Program-made: the position numbers and the translations under genes | Shown: positions 34,193 through 42,015 of the stretch, piece by piece | Position numbering within the stretch: position 1 is the stretch's first letter | Layout of the letters: the number at the start of each line of letters is the position of its first letter | Notes under the pieces: model-generated | Told to the model about the DNA's origin: nothing | Seen by the model: only the letters and a program-made list of their open reading frames with translations | The model's database searches: none | DNA from: Streptomyces noursei | Lineage (GTDB): Bacteria > Actinomycetota > Actinomycetes > Streptomycetales > Streptomycetaceae | DNA length: 64,000 bases | Direction of reading: 5' to 3' | NCBI RefSeq assembly: GCF_016917755.1 | Contig: NZ_CP070326.1 | Span: 9,176,001 to 9,240,000 of the forward strand

Positions 34193-35416
34193 TTACCAGG
34201 CCACCGGCAGCGAAATCAGGCCACGTGCTCGAATTGTCCTTCGGTGGTGCACTTCGTCCCGCGGGACGTCGAGGCGCAGGTCGGGAAAGCGGCTGATGAG
34301 CGCGCCGATGGCGGTCTCCGCCTCCATCCGGGCCAACGGTGCGCCGAGGCAGTAGTGGATGCCGTGCCCGAGGGCGAGGTGGCCCGACAGCTCGCGGGTC
34401 GGGTCCAGTCGGTCCGGGTCGGGGAACCGCTTCGGGTCACGGTTCGCGGAAGCGATCGAGAGCAGCACGCTCTCGCCGGCGGGGATGCGGACGCCGCCGA
34501 TCTCCACGTCCTCGACGGGGAAGCGGCGGATGGCCAGGGCGGCCGGTCCGTCGTAGCGGAGGAACTCCTCGACGGCGGGGGTCAGTTCGGCTGGATTTCG
34601 GCGCAACGCGGCGAGTTGCTCGGGGTGATCGAGGAGGGCGAGGACGGCGTTGCCGATGAGCTGGACGGTGTTCTCGTAGCCGGCGAAGAGGATGAGGAAG
34701 GCGAGGGAGGTCAGTTCGTCCTCGCTGAGCCGGTCGGCGTCGGTGCCGTCCGCGGTGTCGTCGCGGACCGTGATGAGGTCCGAGAGCAGGTCGTCGCCGG
34801 GTTCGGCGCGCTTGGCGGCGATCAGTGCGGTGTAGAACTCCAGCATCGCGCCGATCGCGTGCTTCATCGCCTCCGGGCGACTGGGGTCGGGGGTGATGAG
34901 CGCGTCCGACCAGGCCAGGAAGTCGCGGCGGTGCTCGGCGGGGATGCCGAGCAGGTCGCAGATGACGGTGATCGGCAGCGGTCCGGCGTAGTCCGCGACG
35001 AGTTCCGCGCGGCCCTTGGCCGCCATGGCGTCCAGCAGGTCGTCGGCGATCCGCCGGACGGGGGCACGGAGCGCTTCGACGCGGCGCGGGGTGAACGCCT
35101 TGACGACCAGGCGGCGGATCCGGGTGTGGTCCGGCGGGTCCATGTTCAGCAGGTTGGCGTCGAGGGCGGGCGGCAGGGCGAAGCCGCGGTAATTGCCGGG
35201 CGTGGCATGCCGTTTGTCGAGCGAGAGCCGGGGGTCGGCCAGGGCGCTGCGGACGTCGTCGTAACGGGTGACCAGCCAGGCGGGCTGCCCGTCGGTGCCG
35301 GCGATCCGGTGCACCGGGCCGGCCTCGCGCAGGGCGGCCAAGGCGGCGTACGGGTCGTCCAGGAGCGGGGTGGTGTCGATGCGGGCGTCGGGGCCGGTCT
35401 CGGCGGTGTTCTGCAT
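34193..35416 (-). CDS. Cytochrome P450 (CYP107-like) with non-canonical I-helix and heme motifs
   Basis: 407 aa bacterial class I P450. The ExxR pair is E284/R287 (EEFLR); heme ligand is C356 in LGHGIHYCLG; the DPPDHTRIRRLV stretch is typical of CYP107/CYP105 relatives. Two departures: the heme-loop Phe is Leu (L349 in HLALGHG), and the I-helix reads AGYENT (245-250), putting Asn249 where the oxygen-activating Thr usually sits. No ferredoxin gene is adjacent. It is downstream of the XRE/peptidase/7TM operon, separated by a terminator. Substrate unknown. Confidence 0.9.
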   Translation of the reverse strand: MQNTAETGPDARIDTTPLLDDPYAALAALREAGPVHRIAGTDGQPAWLVTRYDDVRSALADPRLSLDKRHATPGNYRGFALPPALDANLLNMDPPDHTRIRRLVVKAFTPRRVEALRAPVRRIADDLLDAMAAKGRAELVADYAGPLPITVICDLLGIPAEHRRDFLAWSDALITPDPSRPEAMKHAIGAMLEFYTALIAAKRAEPGDDLLSDLITVRDDTADGTDADRLSEDELTSLAFLILFAGYENTVQLIGNAVLALLDHPEQLAALRRNPAELTPAVEEFLRYDGPAALAIRRFPVEDVEIGGVRIPAGESVLLSIASANRDPKRFPDPDRLDPTRELSGHLALGHGIHYCLGAPLARMEAETAIGALISRFPDLRLDVPRDEVHHRRTIRARGLISLPVAW

Positions 35417-35467
35417 GAGATCCGAGCGTAGGCGGTATCCGTGGAGTGCCGCCCGCAGGGAGCGCCG

Positions 35468-35498
35468 GGCGGCACCGGCCGCGTGGGCCGGTGCCGCC
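35468..35498 (-). terminator. Terminator of the XRE / peptidase / 7TM operon
   Basis: Perfect 13-bp stem GGCGGCACCGGCC (35468-35480) / GGCCGGTGCCGCC (35486-35498) with a 5-base loop, 60 bases beyond the stop of the 7TM gene and 51 bases before the P450 start codon. Confidence 0.8.
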
Positions 35499-35557
35499 GT
35501 GCGCGGAGCGGGAGGCCCGGACCCCCGTACCGGGCCACCCCGTTTGCGGGGTCGCGG

Positions 35558-36778
35558 TCAGCTGCGCGCCGTGGCGCTGCGCTGCCGCAACTCGGTGAGC
35601 ACCGTGTCGATCAGCGGTGAGTGGTAGACGTCCGCGACCAGTGCCAAGTGCTCGTATTCGGCGGTGAGTCGGATGGCTTGGTGGCCTTCGCCGACCACCA
35701 CGCTGTCGGCGCCGTGGGCGGGGACGTGGCCGACCGCGCGGTTCTCCAGGCCGCGTCGGAGGGCCGCCGCCTCGGCGACCGCGGCCAGTTGCCGGTCGTC
35801 CAGGGAGACCGCGCGGGCGCGTTCGCGGACGATGTCGATGGCGTCGGACTCGACGTGGCGGCGGATGCCGCGCTGCACGTCGCGGATCTCGGCCATCTGG
35901 CGGTTGGCGCGCCATTCCAGGTCGGCGAAGGGCCAGCGTCCGGACCACCGGGAGTCGTCCATGGTGACCTCGGGGGTCTGCTCGGTGACGGTCCGCCAGA
36001 GGGGCGTCAGGCGGCGCAGCCGGCGCCAGGCGGCGACCCGCGGGCCGGCCGCGGGCAGGGAGAAGCCGGCGAGGACGAGGATCGCGGCGACGGAGGCGCT
36101 GAGCGGGGCGACGCCGTTGGAGAGCCAGGGCGCCGGATGCCCGGCCCATGACAGCGCGAACCCGATGACCTTGCAGGCGCAGTAGACCAGGCCGAGCCAG
36201 CAGCCGGCGGCCAGCACCCGCAGTCCGCGGGCCAGCCACGAGCCGCCGAGCCGGGCGGCGTAGCGCGGGCAGAGCGTCCCCAGGCCCGCCAGGCTCGCCC
36301 CGAAGATGGCCAGATACAGCACCAGGAAGAGCATCACGCCGGGGGCGTCGGTGTAGGCGGTGCTGAAGTCCCGGGGGTGCTCGACGGAGTCCGGGCGGCC
36401 GACGGCGAAGCCGGTCACGGCCACCGCCCACAGCAGCGCCACCGCGCCGACCGCCGACCGCGCCCTGGTCCGCGCCCGGGCCCGGGCCGCCTCGCCCTCG
36501 CCCGCCGTCCAGCGGAGCAGCAGCACCAGGGCGCCGGCGGCGAACACCACGACGGAGGAGTAGAGGAAGACCATGGCGAGGTTGGCGACGCCGACCAGCC
36601 GGTCGAATTCCCGGTAGAGGCTGGGTGCGGAGAAGAGGAAGACCGTGGCCACCCCGCCGGTCATCACGCAGGCCAGTCCGAGGTCGGTGTTGGAGCGGTC
36701 GCGGAACCAGGCGACCGCCTTGTAGGCCACCAACGCCCAGGCCGCGGCCCCGAAGCAGAGGTAGACGACGTCAAACAC
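35558..36778 (-). CDS. MAB_1171c-like seven-helix membrane protein
   Basis: 406 aa: about seven hydrophobic segments over residues 1-245, then a cytoplasmic tail of about 160 residues (WPFADLEWRANRQMAEIRDV, ESDAIDIVRERARAVSLDD). This matches the MAB_1171c-like putative transporter family of actinobacteria, which is usually encoded next to an HExxH peptidase and an XRE regulator, as here. The GTG at 36778 overlaps the upstream peptidase stop by 8 bases, so translation is coupled. Transport has not been shown for the family; a receptor role is equally possible. Confidence 0.82.
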   Translation of the reverse strand: MFDVVYLCFGAAAWALVAYKAVAWFRDRSNTDLGLACVMTGGVATVFLFSAPSLYREFDRLVGVANLAMVFLYSSVVVFAAGALVLLLRWTAGEGEAARARARTRARSAVGAVALLWAVAVTGFAVGRPDSVEHPRDFSTAYTDAPGVMLFLVLYLAIFGASLAGLGTLCPRYAARLGGSWLARGLRVLAAGCWLGLVYCACKVIGFALSWAGHPAPWLSNGVAPLSASVAAILVLAGFSLPAAGPRVAAWRRLRRLTPLWRTVTEQTPEVTMDDSRWSGRWPFADLEWRANRQMAEIRDVQRGIRRHVESDAIDIVRERARAVSLDDRQLAAVAEAAALRRGLENRAVGHVPAHGADSVVVGEGHQAIRLTAEYEHLALVADVYHSPLIDTVLTELRQRSATARS

Positions 36779-37349
36779 CGGCTTCCTCCTCCGGCCCGGT
36801 GGCCTCCTGCTGGCGCCGGATGTGCTGGAGGGCGGGCCCCAGTGCCGCCGCGACCTCTGCGGCCGGGCCCTCCAGCGGGAGTTCCCGCTCCACCGCGGAG
36901 GGCACCACGTGCTCCATCAGGAGCGTGCCGAGCACTTCGGTCTCCCGCTCGGCGAGGTTGTCGTAGCCGTGGTGCCGGGCGAAGCCCATGGTCAGGCCCA
37001 TCCGTCGCATGGCGGTGGCGACGTCGACGGACGGGGTCCACATCCGCAGCGCGTCCTCCGTGACGGCCGGGTCCTGGGCGTGCCCGAGGAGGAGGTGGCT
37101 GAGTTCGTGCAGCACGATGTGGGTCTGGTGCCAGGGGGAGGTCTTGAGCTCGTAGAAGACCCAGTAGCCGTCGTCCGTGGTGGCGGTCATGCCGGAGACG
37201 ACCCCGCCCAGGCTCATCGGCACCAGGTGGACGGGCCGCTCCACCCGTGCCGCGACGATGTCGCAGATCCCCCGCAGATCGGTCGAGGCGGGCAGCCGCA
37301 GCTCCTTGATGAGCTGCTTGCACCGCCTGCGCATCTGCCCCACTCGCAT
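36771..37349 (-). CDS. HExxH (ImmA/IrrE-like) putative metallopeptidase
   Basis: 192 aa. The zinc motif is HELSH in THIVLHELSHLLLGH, and a downstream RETEVLGTLLMEHV could supply the third ligand (Glu). Such proteins cleave or inactivate a partner XRE repressor in ICEBs1 ImmA-ImmR and DdrO-IrrE systems. The ATG at 37349 with GAGGACGGGACG upstream is preferred; the frame is open to 37445. It sits between an XRE gene and a 7TM protein on the same strand, consistent with a sensor / protease / repressor chain. Confidence 0.8.
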   Translation of the reverse strand: MRVGQMRRRCKQLIKELRLPASTDLRGICDIVAARVERPVHLVPMSLGGVVSGMTATTDDGYWVFYELKTSPWHQTHIVLHELSHLLLGHAQDPAVTEDALRMWTPSVDVATAMRRMGLTMGFARHHGYDNLAERETEVLGTLLMEHVVPSAVERELPLEGPAAEVAAALGPALQHIRRQQEATGPEEEAGV

Positions 37350-37404
37350 GCTCGTCCCGTCCTCGTGTCCGGCCCGCCGCCAGGTAGTGAAGATCCGGTC
37401 GCGC

Positions 37405-37911
37405 TCAGCGGTCTGTATCGGGCCGTGCGCCACGCCGATCACCACCCTGCTCCGACGGGCCGTCCGGCAGGTTCATCTGCTGGCGGAACTGGGAGATGAT
37501 CGTCGTCAGACTGTCCTGCACCTCCGGGGGCAGCCCGACCGAGCGCAGTGCGATGGCGCGCACCCGTTGGTCCCGCATGGCGGCGAGGAACCGGACCTCC
37601 TCCTCCACCCGCGCGGCCTGCGGCTGCGAGAGGTCCCCCAGCAGGTAGCCGACCGGCACCGCGAAGAACTTCGCCAGCGCCCGCAGGAGTTCGGGACCGG
37701 GGTTGGTCCGCCGTCCGTTGCGCAGCATCGACAGGTACTGCTCGGTGACCTTGACCCCGCCGTACTCCGCCGCCCCCTGGCTGATCTCGTCGGCCACGTG
37801 GGCGTTGGTGTACGGCGCGCCCGGCGGGTGCATGTGCGCGAACAGGTGGTTGAGCCGTTCCGCGAGCACGCTGCCCTCCCCCTTGGGCCGGCTGTCGCCC
37901 CCCACTGTCAT
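37405..37911 (-). CDS. XRE-family helix-turn-helix regulator
   Basis: 168 aa. The helix-turn-helix spans residues about 25-85 (TNAHVADEISQGAAEYGG, VTEQYLSMLRNGRRTNPGPE, LLRALAKFFAVPVGYLLGD), a form typical of streptomycete regulators paired with ImmA/IrrE-like proteins. The C-terminal half is charged and could contact the peptidase. The ATG at 37911 is chosen because translation upstream of it has no family sequence. Presumed repressor of its own operon and the substrate of the next gene product. Confidence 0.82.
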   Translation of the reverse strand: MTVGGDSRPKGEGSVLAERLNHLFAHMHPPGAPYTNAHVADEISQGAAEYGGVKVTEQYLSMLRNGRRTNPGPELLRALAKFFAVPVGYLLGDLSQPQAARVEEEVRFLAAMRDQRVRAIALRSVGLPPEVQDSLTTIISQFRQQMNLPDGPSEQGGDRRGARPDTDR

Positions 37912-38527
37912 CCCCCGTTCGTTCCCTCGCCCCAACGAGCAGTTAAGGCCGTTGCTGCCACGCCCCCATCCTGACATGCCGGGAACGCGCCGCACCAGTC
38001 CACGTACGGACAGTGAGGAGCCTCGAACTTAACCGCGAGTTGAGTGACATGGCAACAACTACCCGCCGATCATGACGGGACTTACCCCACATCGGGAGGA
38101 CGAGGGCCGAACGCATCCGTTACGGACACCGGGTGGTCGGCGCGGAGTTCTCGTCCGCGCAGGGACGGCGGACCGTCACCGCACGGCATGCCCGCACCCG
38201 CAAGAAGGCGAGGTGCACGGCACGCTTCCTGTTCCTGGGTACCGGCATGTACGACCACGACCAGGGTCCCCCTGTTCGTCATCGGCAGCGGCGCCGAACT
38301 CCGCTACGGCACCGTGGCGTTGAACGCGCGGACGGGTGTCGGCCACCTGACGGCGACCGCGCCATGCGGGGCGCCTTCCCGGGACGCTCACTGAACGCCG
38401 TGCAGAGCGGCATCACTGTCGTGCACCACGCGCCGCCGTTCGGGGCGGCGGAGCACGACGTCCGTCGCGATGTGCGCTGAGACCCGCCAGGTGCGCCGGT
38501 CCCCGCAGGGTTCCCAGGAATGATCAA
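37912..38527. other. Intergenic region, possible decayed coding sequence
   Basis: About 600 bases between the XRE gene and the tRNA terminator. 37912-38050 must hold the XRE operon promoter. In 38130-38480, short stretches with good third-position GC appear in two frames (FLFLGTGMYDHDQG in one, PLFVIGSGAELRYGTVALNA in another, joined near 38268), which looks like a gene broken by a frameshift. I do not recognise the family and no intact start-to-stop gene is visible. Confidence 0.3.
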
Positions 38528-38559
38528 GGGGCCGTTTCAGATCTCTCTGAAACGGCCCC
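38528..38559 (-). terminator. Terminator of tRNA-Pro
   Basis: Perfect 13-bp stem GGGGCCGTTTCAG (38528-38540) / CTGAAACGGCCCC (38547-38559) with a 6-base loop, 20 bases beyond the tRNA 3' end on the minus strand, followed by TTGATCATT. Confidence 0.85.
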
Positions 38560-38579
38560 TGACCTGCGACTCTTTCGAG

Positions 38580-38653
<74 letters not shown>

Positions 38654-38777
38654 ATGCCCGCTGCGCCGGGGAGTTCCCCGGGCGGTCGTGCACGAGAACA
38701 ATACCGCATGTCAGAGGGTGCGTGCTGCCATTTCCCGGCCGGGCCGGGCGACGGGGCAGGTGGCGGGGGCGGGCGGG

Positions 38778-38795
38778 ATGAGTACCCGTACTCAT
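38778..38795 (+). promoter_or_regulatory. Perfect palindrome upstream of the YiaA-like gene
   Basis: ATGAGTAC-cc-GTACTCAT, an 8-bp perfect dyad centred 43 bases before the start codon at 38829. The position, between a GC-rich -35 region and the -10 region of a likely leaderless gene, suits a repressor or activator operator. The binding protein is unknown. Confidence 0.55.
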
Positions 38796-38828
38796 GCGGC
38801 GGCGTCACCGCGCGGCCACGCTACGCGC

Positions 38829-39122
38829 ATGACTACTCCCTCGATTCAGCGGCCGACGACCACGGCCTTCTTCGTGCAGGCCGCGCTCTCCTTCGGGCTG
38901 TCGCTGGTGGCGCTGGCCATCGGGATCGTCAAGCTGCCGGTGGGCGCCTGGGAGCGCGCGTTCCTCGCACTGGGGCTGGTCTTCGTGGTCTCGTCGGCAT
39001 TCACCCTGGCCAAGTGCATCCGCGACCGGCAGGAGGCGACGGAGGTGACCAACCGGGTGGACAAGGCCCGGATCGACAAGCTCCTCATCGAACAGGACGT
39101 CTTCAAGCCGGGCCAGCCCTGA
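38829..39122 (+). CDS. YiaA/YiaB-family small inner membrane protein
   Basis: 97 aa with two membrane helices (FFVQAALSFGLSLVALAIGI and AFLALGLVFVVSSAFTLAKC) and a charged cytoplasmic C-terminus (RDRQEATEVTNRVDKARIDK). This is the YiaAB two-helix family, of unknown function. No ribosome site precedes the ATG at 38829, suggesting a leaderless message. It is closed by a small hairpin at 39124-39143. Confidence 0.85.
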   Translation: MTTPSIQRPTTTAFFVQAALSFGLSLVALAIGIVKLPVGAWERAFLALGLVFVVSSAFTLAKCIRDRQEATEVTNRVDKARIDKLLIEQDVFKPGQP

Positions 39123-39123
39123 T

Positions 39124-39143
39124 CCCGGCCACCGCGGGCCGGG
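39124..39143 (+). terminator. Short hairpin after the YiaA-like gene
   Basis: CCCGGCC (39124-39130) / GGCCGGG (39137-39143), 6-base loop, starting 2 bases after the stop codon and ending just before the SoxR-type promoter. Confidence 0.5.
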
Positions 39144-39166
39144 GTCGCCGATCCGCGGACCACGCC

Positions 39167-39197
39167 TTGACCTCAAGTTTGCTTGAGGTTGCATGAT
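39167..39197 (+). promoter_or_regulatory. SoxR/MerR-type promoter of the transketolase operon
   Basis: -35 TTGACC (39167-39172) and -10 CATGAT (39192-39197) are 19 bases apart, the overlong spacing typical of MerR-family activation. The spacer holds CCTCAAGTTTGCTTGAGG (39171-39188), which matches the E. coli soxS SoxR box (CCTCAAGTTAACTTGAGG) at 16 of 18 positions, with both 7-base arms identical. Predicted transcription start falls at the ATG at 39205, so the message should be leaderless. No merR/soxR gene is in the window. Confidence 0.85.
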
Positions 39198-39204
39198 CCG
39201 TCTC

Positions 39205-39963
39205 ATGACGACGACAGCGACGGAACCGACCGCGGCCGGGTCCCTGCCCGGCTCCCGCGGATTCGACGAACTGCCCCGACTGATGGGGCTGATGACCGGC
39301 GACGAGAAGCACGGCCCGGCGGCCACCTCCACCCTCGACGCCCTGTGGGTGCTCTACGACCAGGTGCTGCGGGTCTCCCCCGCCACCGCCGCCGACCCCG
39401 ACCGGGACCGCTTCCTGCTCTCCAAGGGCCACGGCCCGATGGCCTACTACGCGGTACTGGCCGCCAAGGGCTTCTTCCCCACCGACTGGCTGCCGGGCTT
39501 CGGCACGTACGACTCGCCGCTCGGCCACCACCCCGACCGGATGCTGGTGCCCGGCGTCGAGATCGGCAGCGGATCGCTCGGGCACGGGCTGCCGCTGGCC
39601 GTCGGCACCGCGCTGGGGCTGCGCGCCCAGGGCCGCACCGGACCGGCCGTGTGGGTGCTGATCGGCGACGCCGAACTGGACGAGGGCAGCAACCACGAGG
39701 CGCTCGCCTTCGCCGGCCCGGCCGGTCTGGACCGGCTGCACACCCTCGTCATCGACAACTCCTCGGCCACCCACGGCTGGCGCGGCGGGATCGCCTCCCG
39801 CTTCGAGGCCGCGGGCTGGTCCGCCGCCACCGTGGACGGCCGCGACCACCGCGCGCTGTACGAGGCGTTCCGCACCCCGCACCCGGGCCGGCCGCACGCG
39901 GTGGTCGCGCGGGTCGAGCCCAAGGCCCCCACCCGACAGCCGGCCCCCGCGCGCGCCGCCTGA
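39205..39963 (+). CDS. Transketolase, N-terminal (thiamine-diphosphate-binding) subunit
   Basis: 252 aa, the PP domain of a split transketolase. Motifs: LLSKGHGPMAYYAVL, GSLGHGLPLAVGTALG, and the TPP/Mg2+ motif GDAELDEGSNHEALAFA (GDxxxxEG...). IDNSSATHGW follows. The ATG at 39205 coincides with the predicted transcription start. Works with the next gene product to move two-carbon units between sugar phosphates, or as a related enzyme on another substrate. Split transketolases occur in many bacteria and in secondary metabolism; here redox control is indicated by the SoxR-type promoter. Confidence 0.9.
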   Translation: MTTTATEPTAAGSLPGSRGFDELPRLMGLMTGDEKHGPAATSTLDALWVLYDQVLRVSPATAADPDRDRFLLSKGHGPMAYYAVLAAKGFFPTDWLPGFGTYDSPLGHHPDRMLVPGVEIGSGSLGHGLPLAVGTALGLRAQGRTGPAVWVLIGDAELDEGSNHEALAFAGPAGLDRLHTLVIDNSSATHGWRGGIASRFEAAGWSAATVDGRDHRALYEAFRTPHPGRPHAVVARVEPKAPTRQPAPARAA

Positions 39964-40008
39964 CCGCACCCGCCCCAGAACACCCCGTCGTACGGAAGGA
40001 ATTCAGTG

Positions 40009-40911
40009 ATGGACACCATGCGGGAGCGGTTCGCCGCGGTCACCTCGCGACTGCTGGACGAGGACCCGCGGCTGGCCGTGGTGCTCGCCGACATCGGCGT
40101 CGACGGCTTCGCGGACGCGGCGCGGCGGCACCCCGAGCGGGTGGTCAACGTCGGCATCCGCGAACAGCTGTTGGTCGGCGTCGGCGGGGGACTGGCGCTC
40201 GCCGGGCTGCGGCCGGTGCTGCACACCTTCGCCAGCTTCCTGGTGGAGCGCCCCTTCGAGCAGCTCAAGCTGGACTTCGGCCACCAGGGCACCGGCGGGG
40301 TGCTGGTCAGCGCCGGCGCCTCCTACGACTGGCCGAGCGGCGGCTTCACGCACATGGCGCCGGGCGACGTGGCGCTGCTGGACACCCTCGACGACTGGAC
40401 GGTGCATGTGCCCGGCCACCCGGACGAGGCCGAGACGCTGCTGCGCGAAGCCGCTGCGGCCGGCGACGACAAGGTGTACGTGCGACTGTCCGTGCAGGTC
40501 AACGAGGTGCCGCGGCCGGTGGGCGGGGCGGGGTTCGACACCGTGCGGGAGGGGCGCCGCGGGGTGGTGGTCGCCGTCGGACCGATGCTGGACAACGTGC
40601 TGGCCGCCACCGAGGGGCTGGACGTGACCGTGCTCTACGCGACGACCGTGCGTCCCTTCGACGGCCGGGCGCTGCGGGCCGCCGCCGGGGCGGCCGGCTC
40701 CTCGGACGTGGTGCTGGTCGAGCCGTACCTGGCTGGAACCTCCACCCGGCACGCCAACGACGCGCTGGCGGACCGGCCGCACCGGGTGCTCGGGCTCGGC
40801 GTCGGCCGCCGGGAGCTGCGCCGCTACGGGCAGCTCGCCGAGCACCTGGCGGCGCACGGGCTCGACCCGCAGGGCCTGCGGGCACGGATCACGGGTTTCC
40901 TGGGCGCGTAG
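40009..40911 (+). CDS. Transketolase, C-terminal (pyrimidine-binding) subunit
   Basis: 300 aa, Pyr plus C-terminal transketolase domains. Pyr-domain motifs: RVVNVGIREQLLVGVGGG (the E of GIREQ activates thiamine diphosphate) and LHTFASFLVERPFEQLKLDF. SAGASYDWPSGGFTHMAPGD and the C-domain VVVAVGPMLDNVLAA, LYATTVRPFDGRAL follow. GGAAGGA at 39994-40000 lies 8 nt before the ATG at 40009 (a GTG directly precedes it). 45 bases separate it from the N-terminal subunit; the two form one enzyme. Confidence 0.9.
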   Translation: MDTMRERFAAVTSRLLDEDPRLAVVLADIGVDGFADAARRHPERVVNVGIREQLLVGVGGGLALAGLRPVLHTFASFLVERPFEQLKLDFGHQGTGGVLVSAGASYDWPSGGFTHMAPGDVALLDTLDDWTVHVPGHPDEAETLLREAAAAGDDKVYVRLSVQVNEVPRPVGGAGFDTVREGRRGVVVAVGPMLDNVLAATEGLDVTVLYATTVRPFDGRALRAAAGAAGSSDVVLVEPYLAGTSTRHANDALADRPHRVLGLGVGRRELRRYGQLAEHLAAHGLDPQGLRARITGFLGA

Positions 40912-40931
40912 GCCCGAACTGTGACGGGCGG

Positions 40932-41846
40932 TCAGATGTGCTTGTCGAGCCAGGACAGCAGATCGTCCTGGACCTCGTCGCGGTTGGTCTCGTGGAGGAT
41001 CTCGTGGCGGGCGCCCGGGTAGGCCCGCCAGGTCAGCTCGCGGATGCCGAGGTAGCGGAAGTCCTCCAGGAGCTCGTGGACCAGGGTCATCCGCTGGTGA
41101 CAGGGGTCCTGGTCGCCGACCGCGACGTGGATCGGCAGGCCGCGGGGGATGCGGGCGAGGTGGGCGGGGTCGTTGACCTTGCGGATGGCCCGTACCCAGT
41201 CCAGTACCAGGCCGGCGCAGAACGGGAAGCCGCAGTCCTCGTCGGCGGCGTAGCTCTCGACCTCGGCGGTGTCGCGGGAGAGCCATTCATAGCCGGTGCG
41301 GTGGGCGAAGGCGTCGTTGAAGGAGCCGAAGGTGCGCGGCAGGAAGGGCGAGGGGTGGGCTCGGCCGTGCGCCGCGATCTCCGCCTCCAGTTCGGTCACC
41401 GCGGCGTCGATGTCGAGGCCCGGCAGGGTGCGGAAGGTGCCGGTGAGGACCAGTCCGGCGAGGTCGGCGCCGTACTCCTGGGCGTAGTCGCGGGCCAGCA
41501 TCGCCCCCATGCTGTGGCCGAGGAGGACGAGGGGGAGGCCGGGGTGGGCGGCGGCCGCGTGGTCGCCGATGCCCTTGAGGTCGCCGACGACGGCCCGCCA
41601 GGCGTCCTCGCCGGTCACCCCGCGGCCGCCGGTGGAGGCGGCGGTGGCGCCGTGGCCGCGGTGGTCGGAGGCGACGACGGCGTAGCCGTGGCCGGTCAGG
41701 AAGCGTGCGAAGCGGTCGTAGCGGCGGGCGTGTTCGGCGGCTCCGTGGGCGATCTGGACCAGGGCGCGCGGGGTGCCGGAGTCCGGGAGCCAGGTGTAGG
41801 TGGCGATGCGGGCGCCGTCGGGGGCGTGGTGGACGTCCTGTTGCAC
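40932..41846 (-). CDS. Alpha/beta hydrolase, monoacylglycerol-lipase/lysophospholipase type
   Basis: 304 aa, serine aminopeptidase S33 / Hydrolase_4 family. Nucleophile elbow LLGHSMGAMLARDYA, earlier VASDHRGHGAT (oxyanion region), acid in AVGDQDPCHQ and catalytic His in YPGARHEILHE. Probably hydrolyses monoacylglycerols or lysophospholipids in the cytoplasm; there is no signal peptide. CAGGAGAG lies upstream of the GTG at 41846. It is convergent with the transketolase operon (20 bases apart) and divergent from the large exported amidohydrolase. Confidence 0.88.
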   Translation of the reverse strand: MQQDVHHAPDGARIATYTWLPDSGTPRALVQIAHGAAEHARRYDRFARFLTGHGYAVVASDHRGHGATAASTGGRGVTGEDAWRAVVGDLKGIGDHAAAAHPGLPLVLLGHSMGAMLARDYAQEYGADLAGLVLTGTFRTLPGLDIDAAVTELEAEIAAHGRAHPSPFLPRTFGSFNDAFAHRTGYEWLSRDTAEVESYAADEDCGFPFCAGLVLDWVRAIRKVNDPAHLARIPRGLPIHVAVGDQDPCHQRMTLVHELLEDFRYLGIRELTWRAYPGARHEILHETNRDEVQDDLLSWLDKHI

Positions 41847-42015
41847 GGGGGCTCTCCTGGGGGCTGGCGGGTCGTCGGTCGGGCCCACTGTGACCCGCCG
41901 GGCCGCGCTTGGCCACGGGGCGCGCGGTGGAGATGGCCCACGGCCCGTCCGACGTGACAGGATCGGGCGGTTCTGTGTCGGCACTGTGCCGCAACCCCCT
42001 TGTACAGGAGGATCG

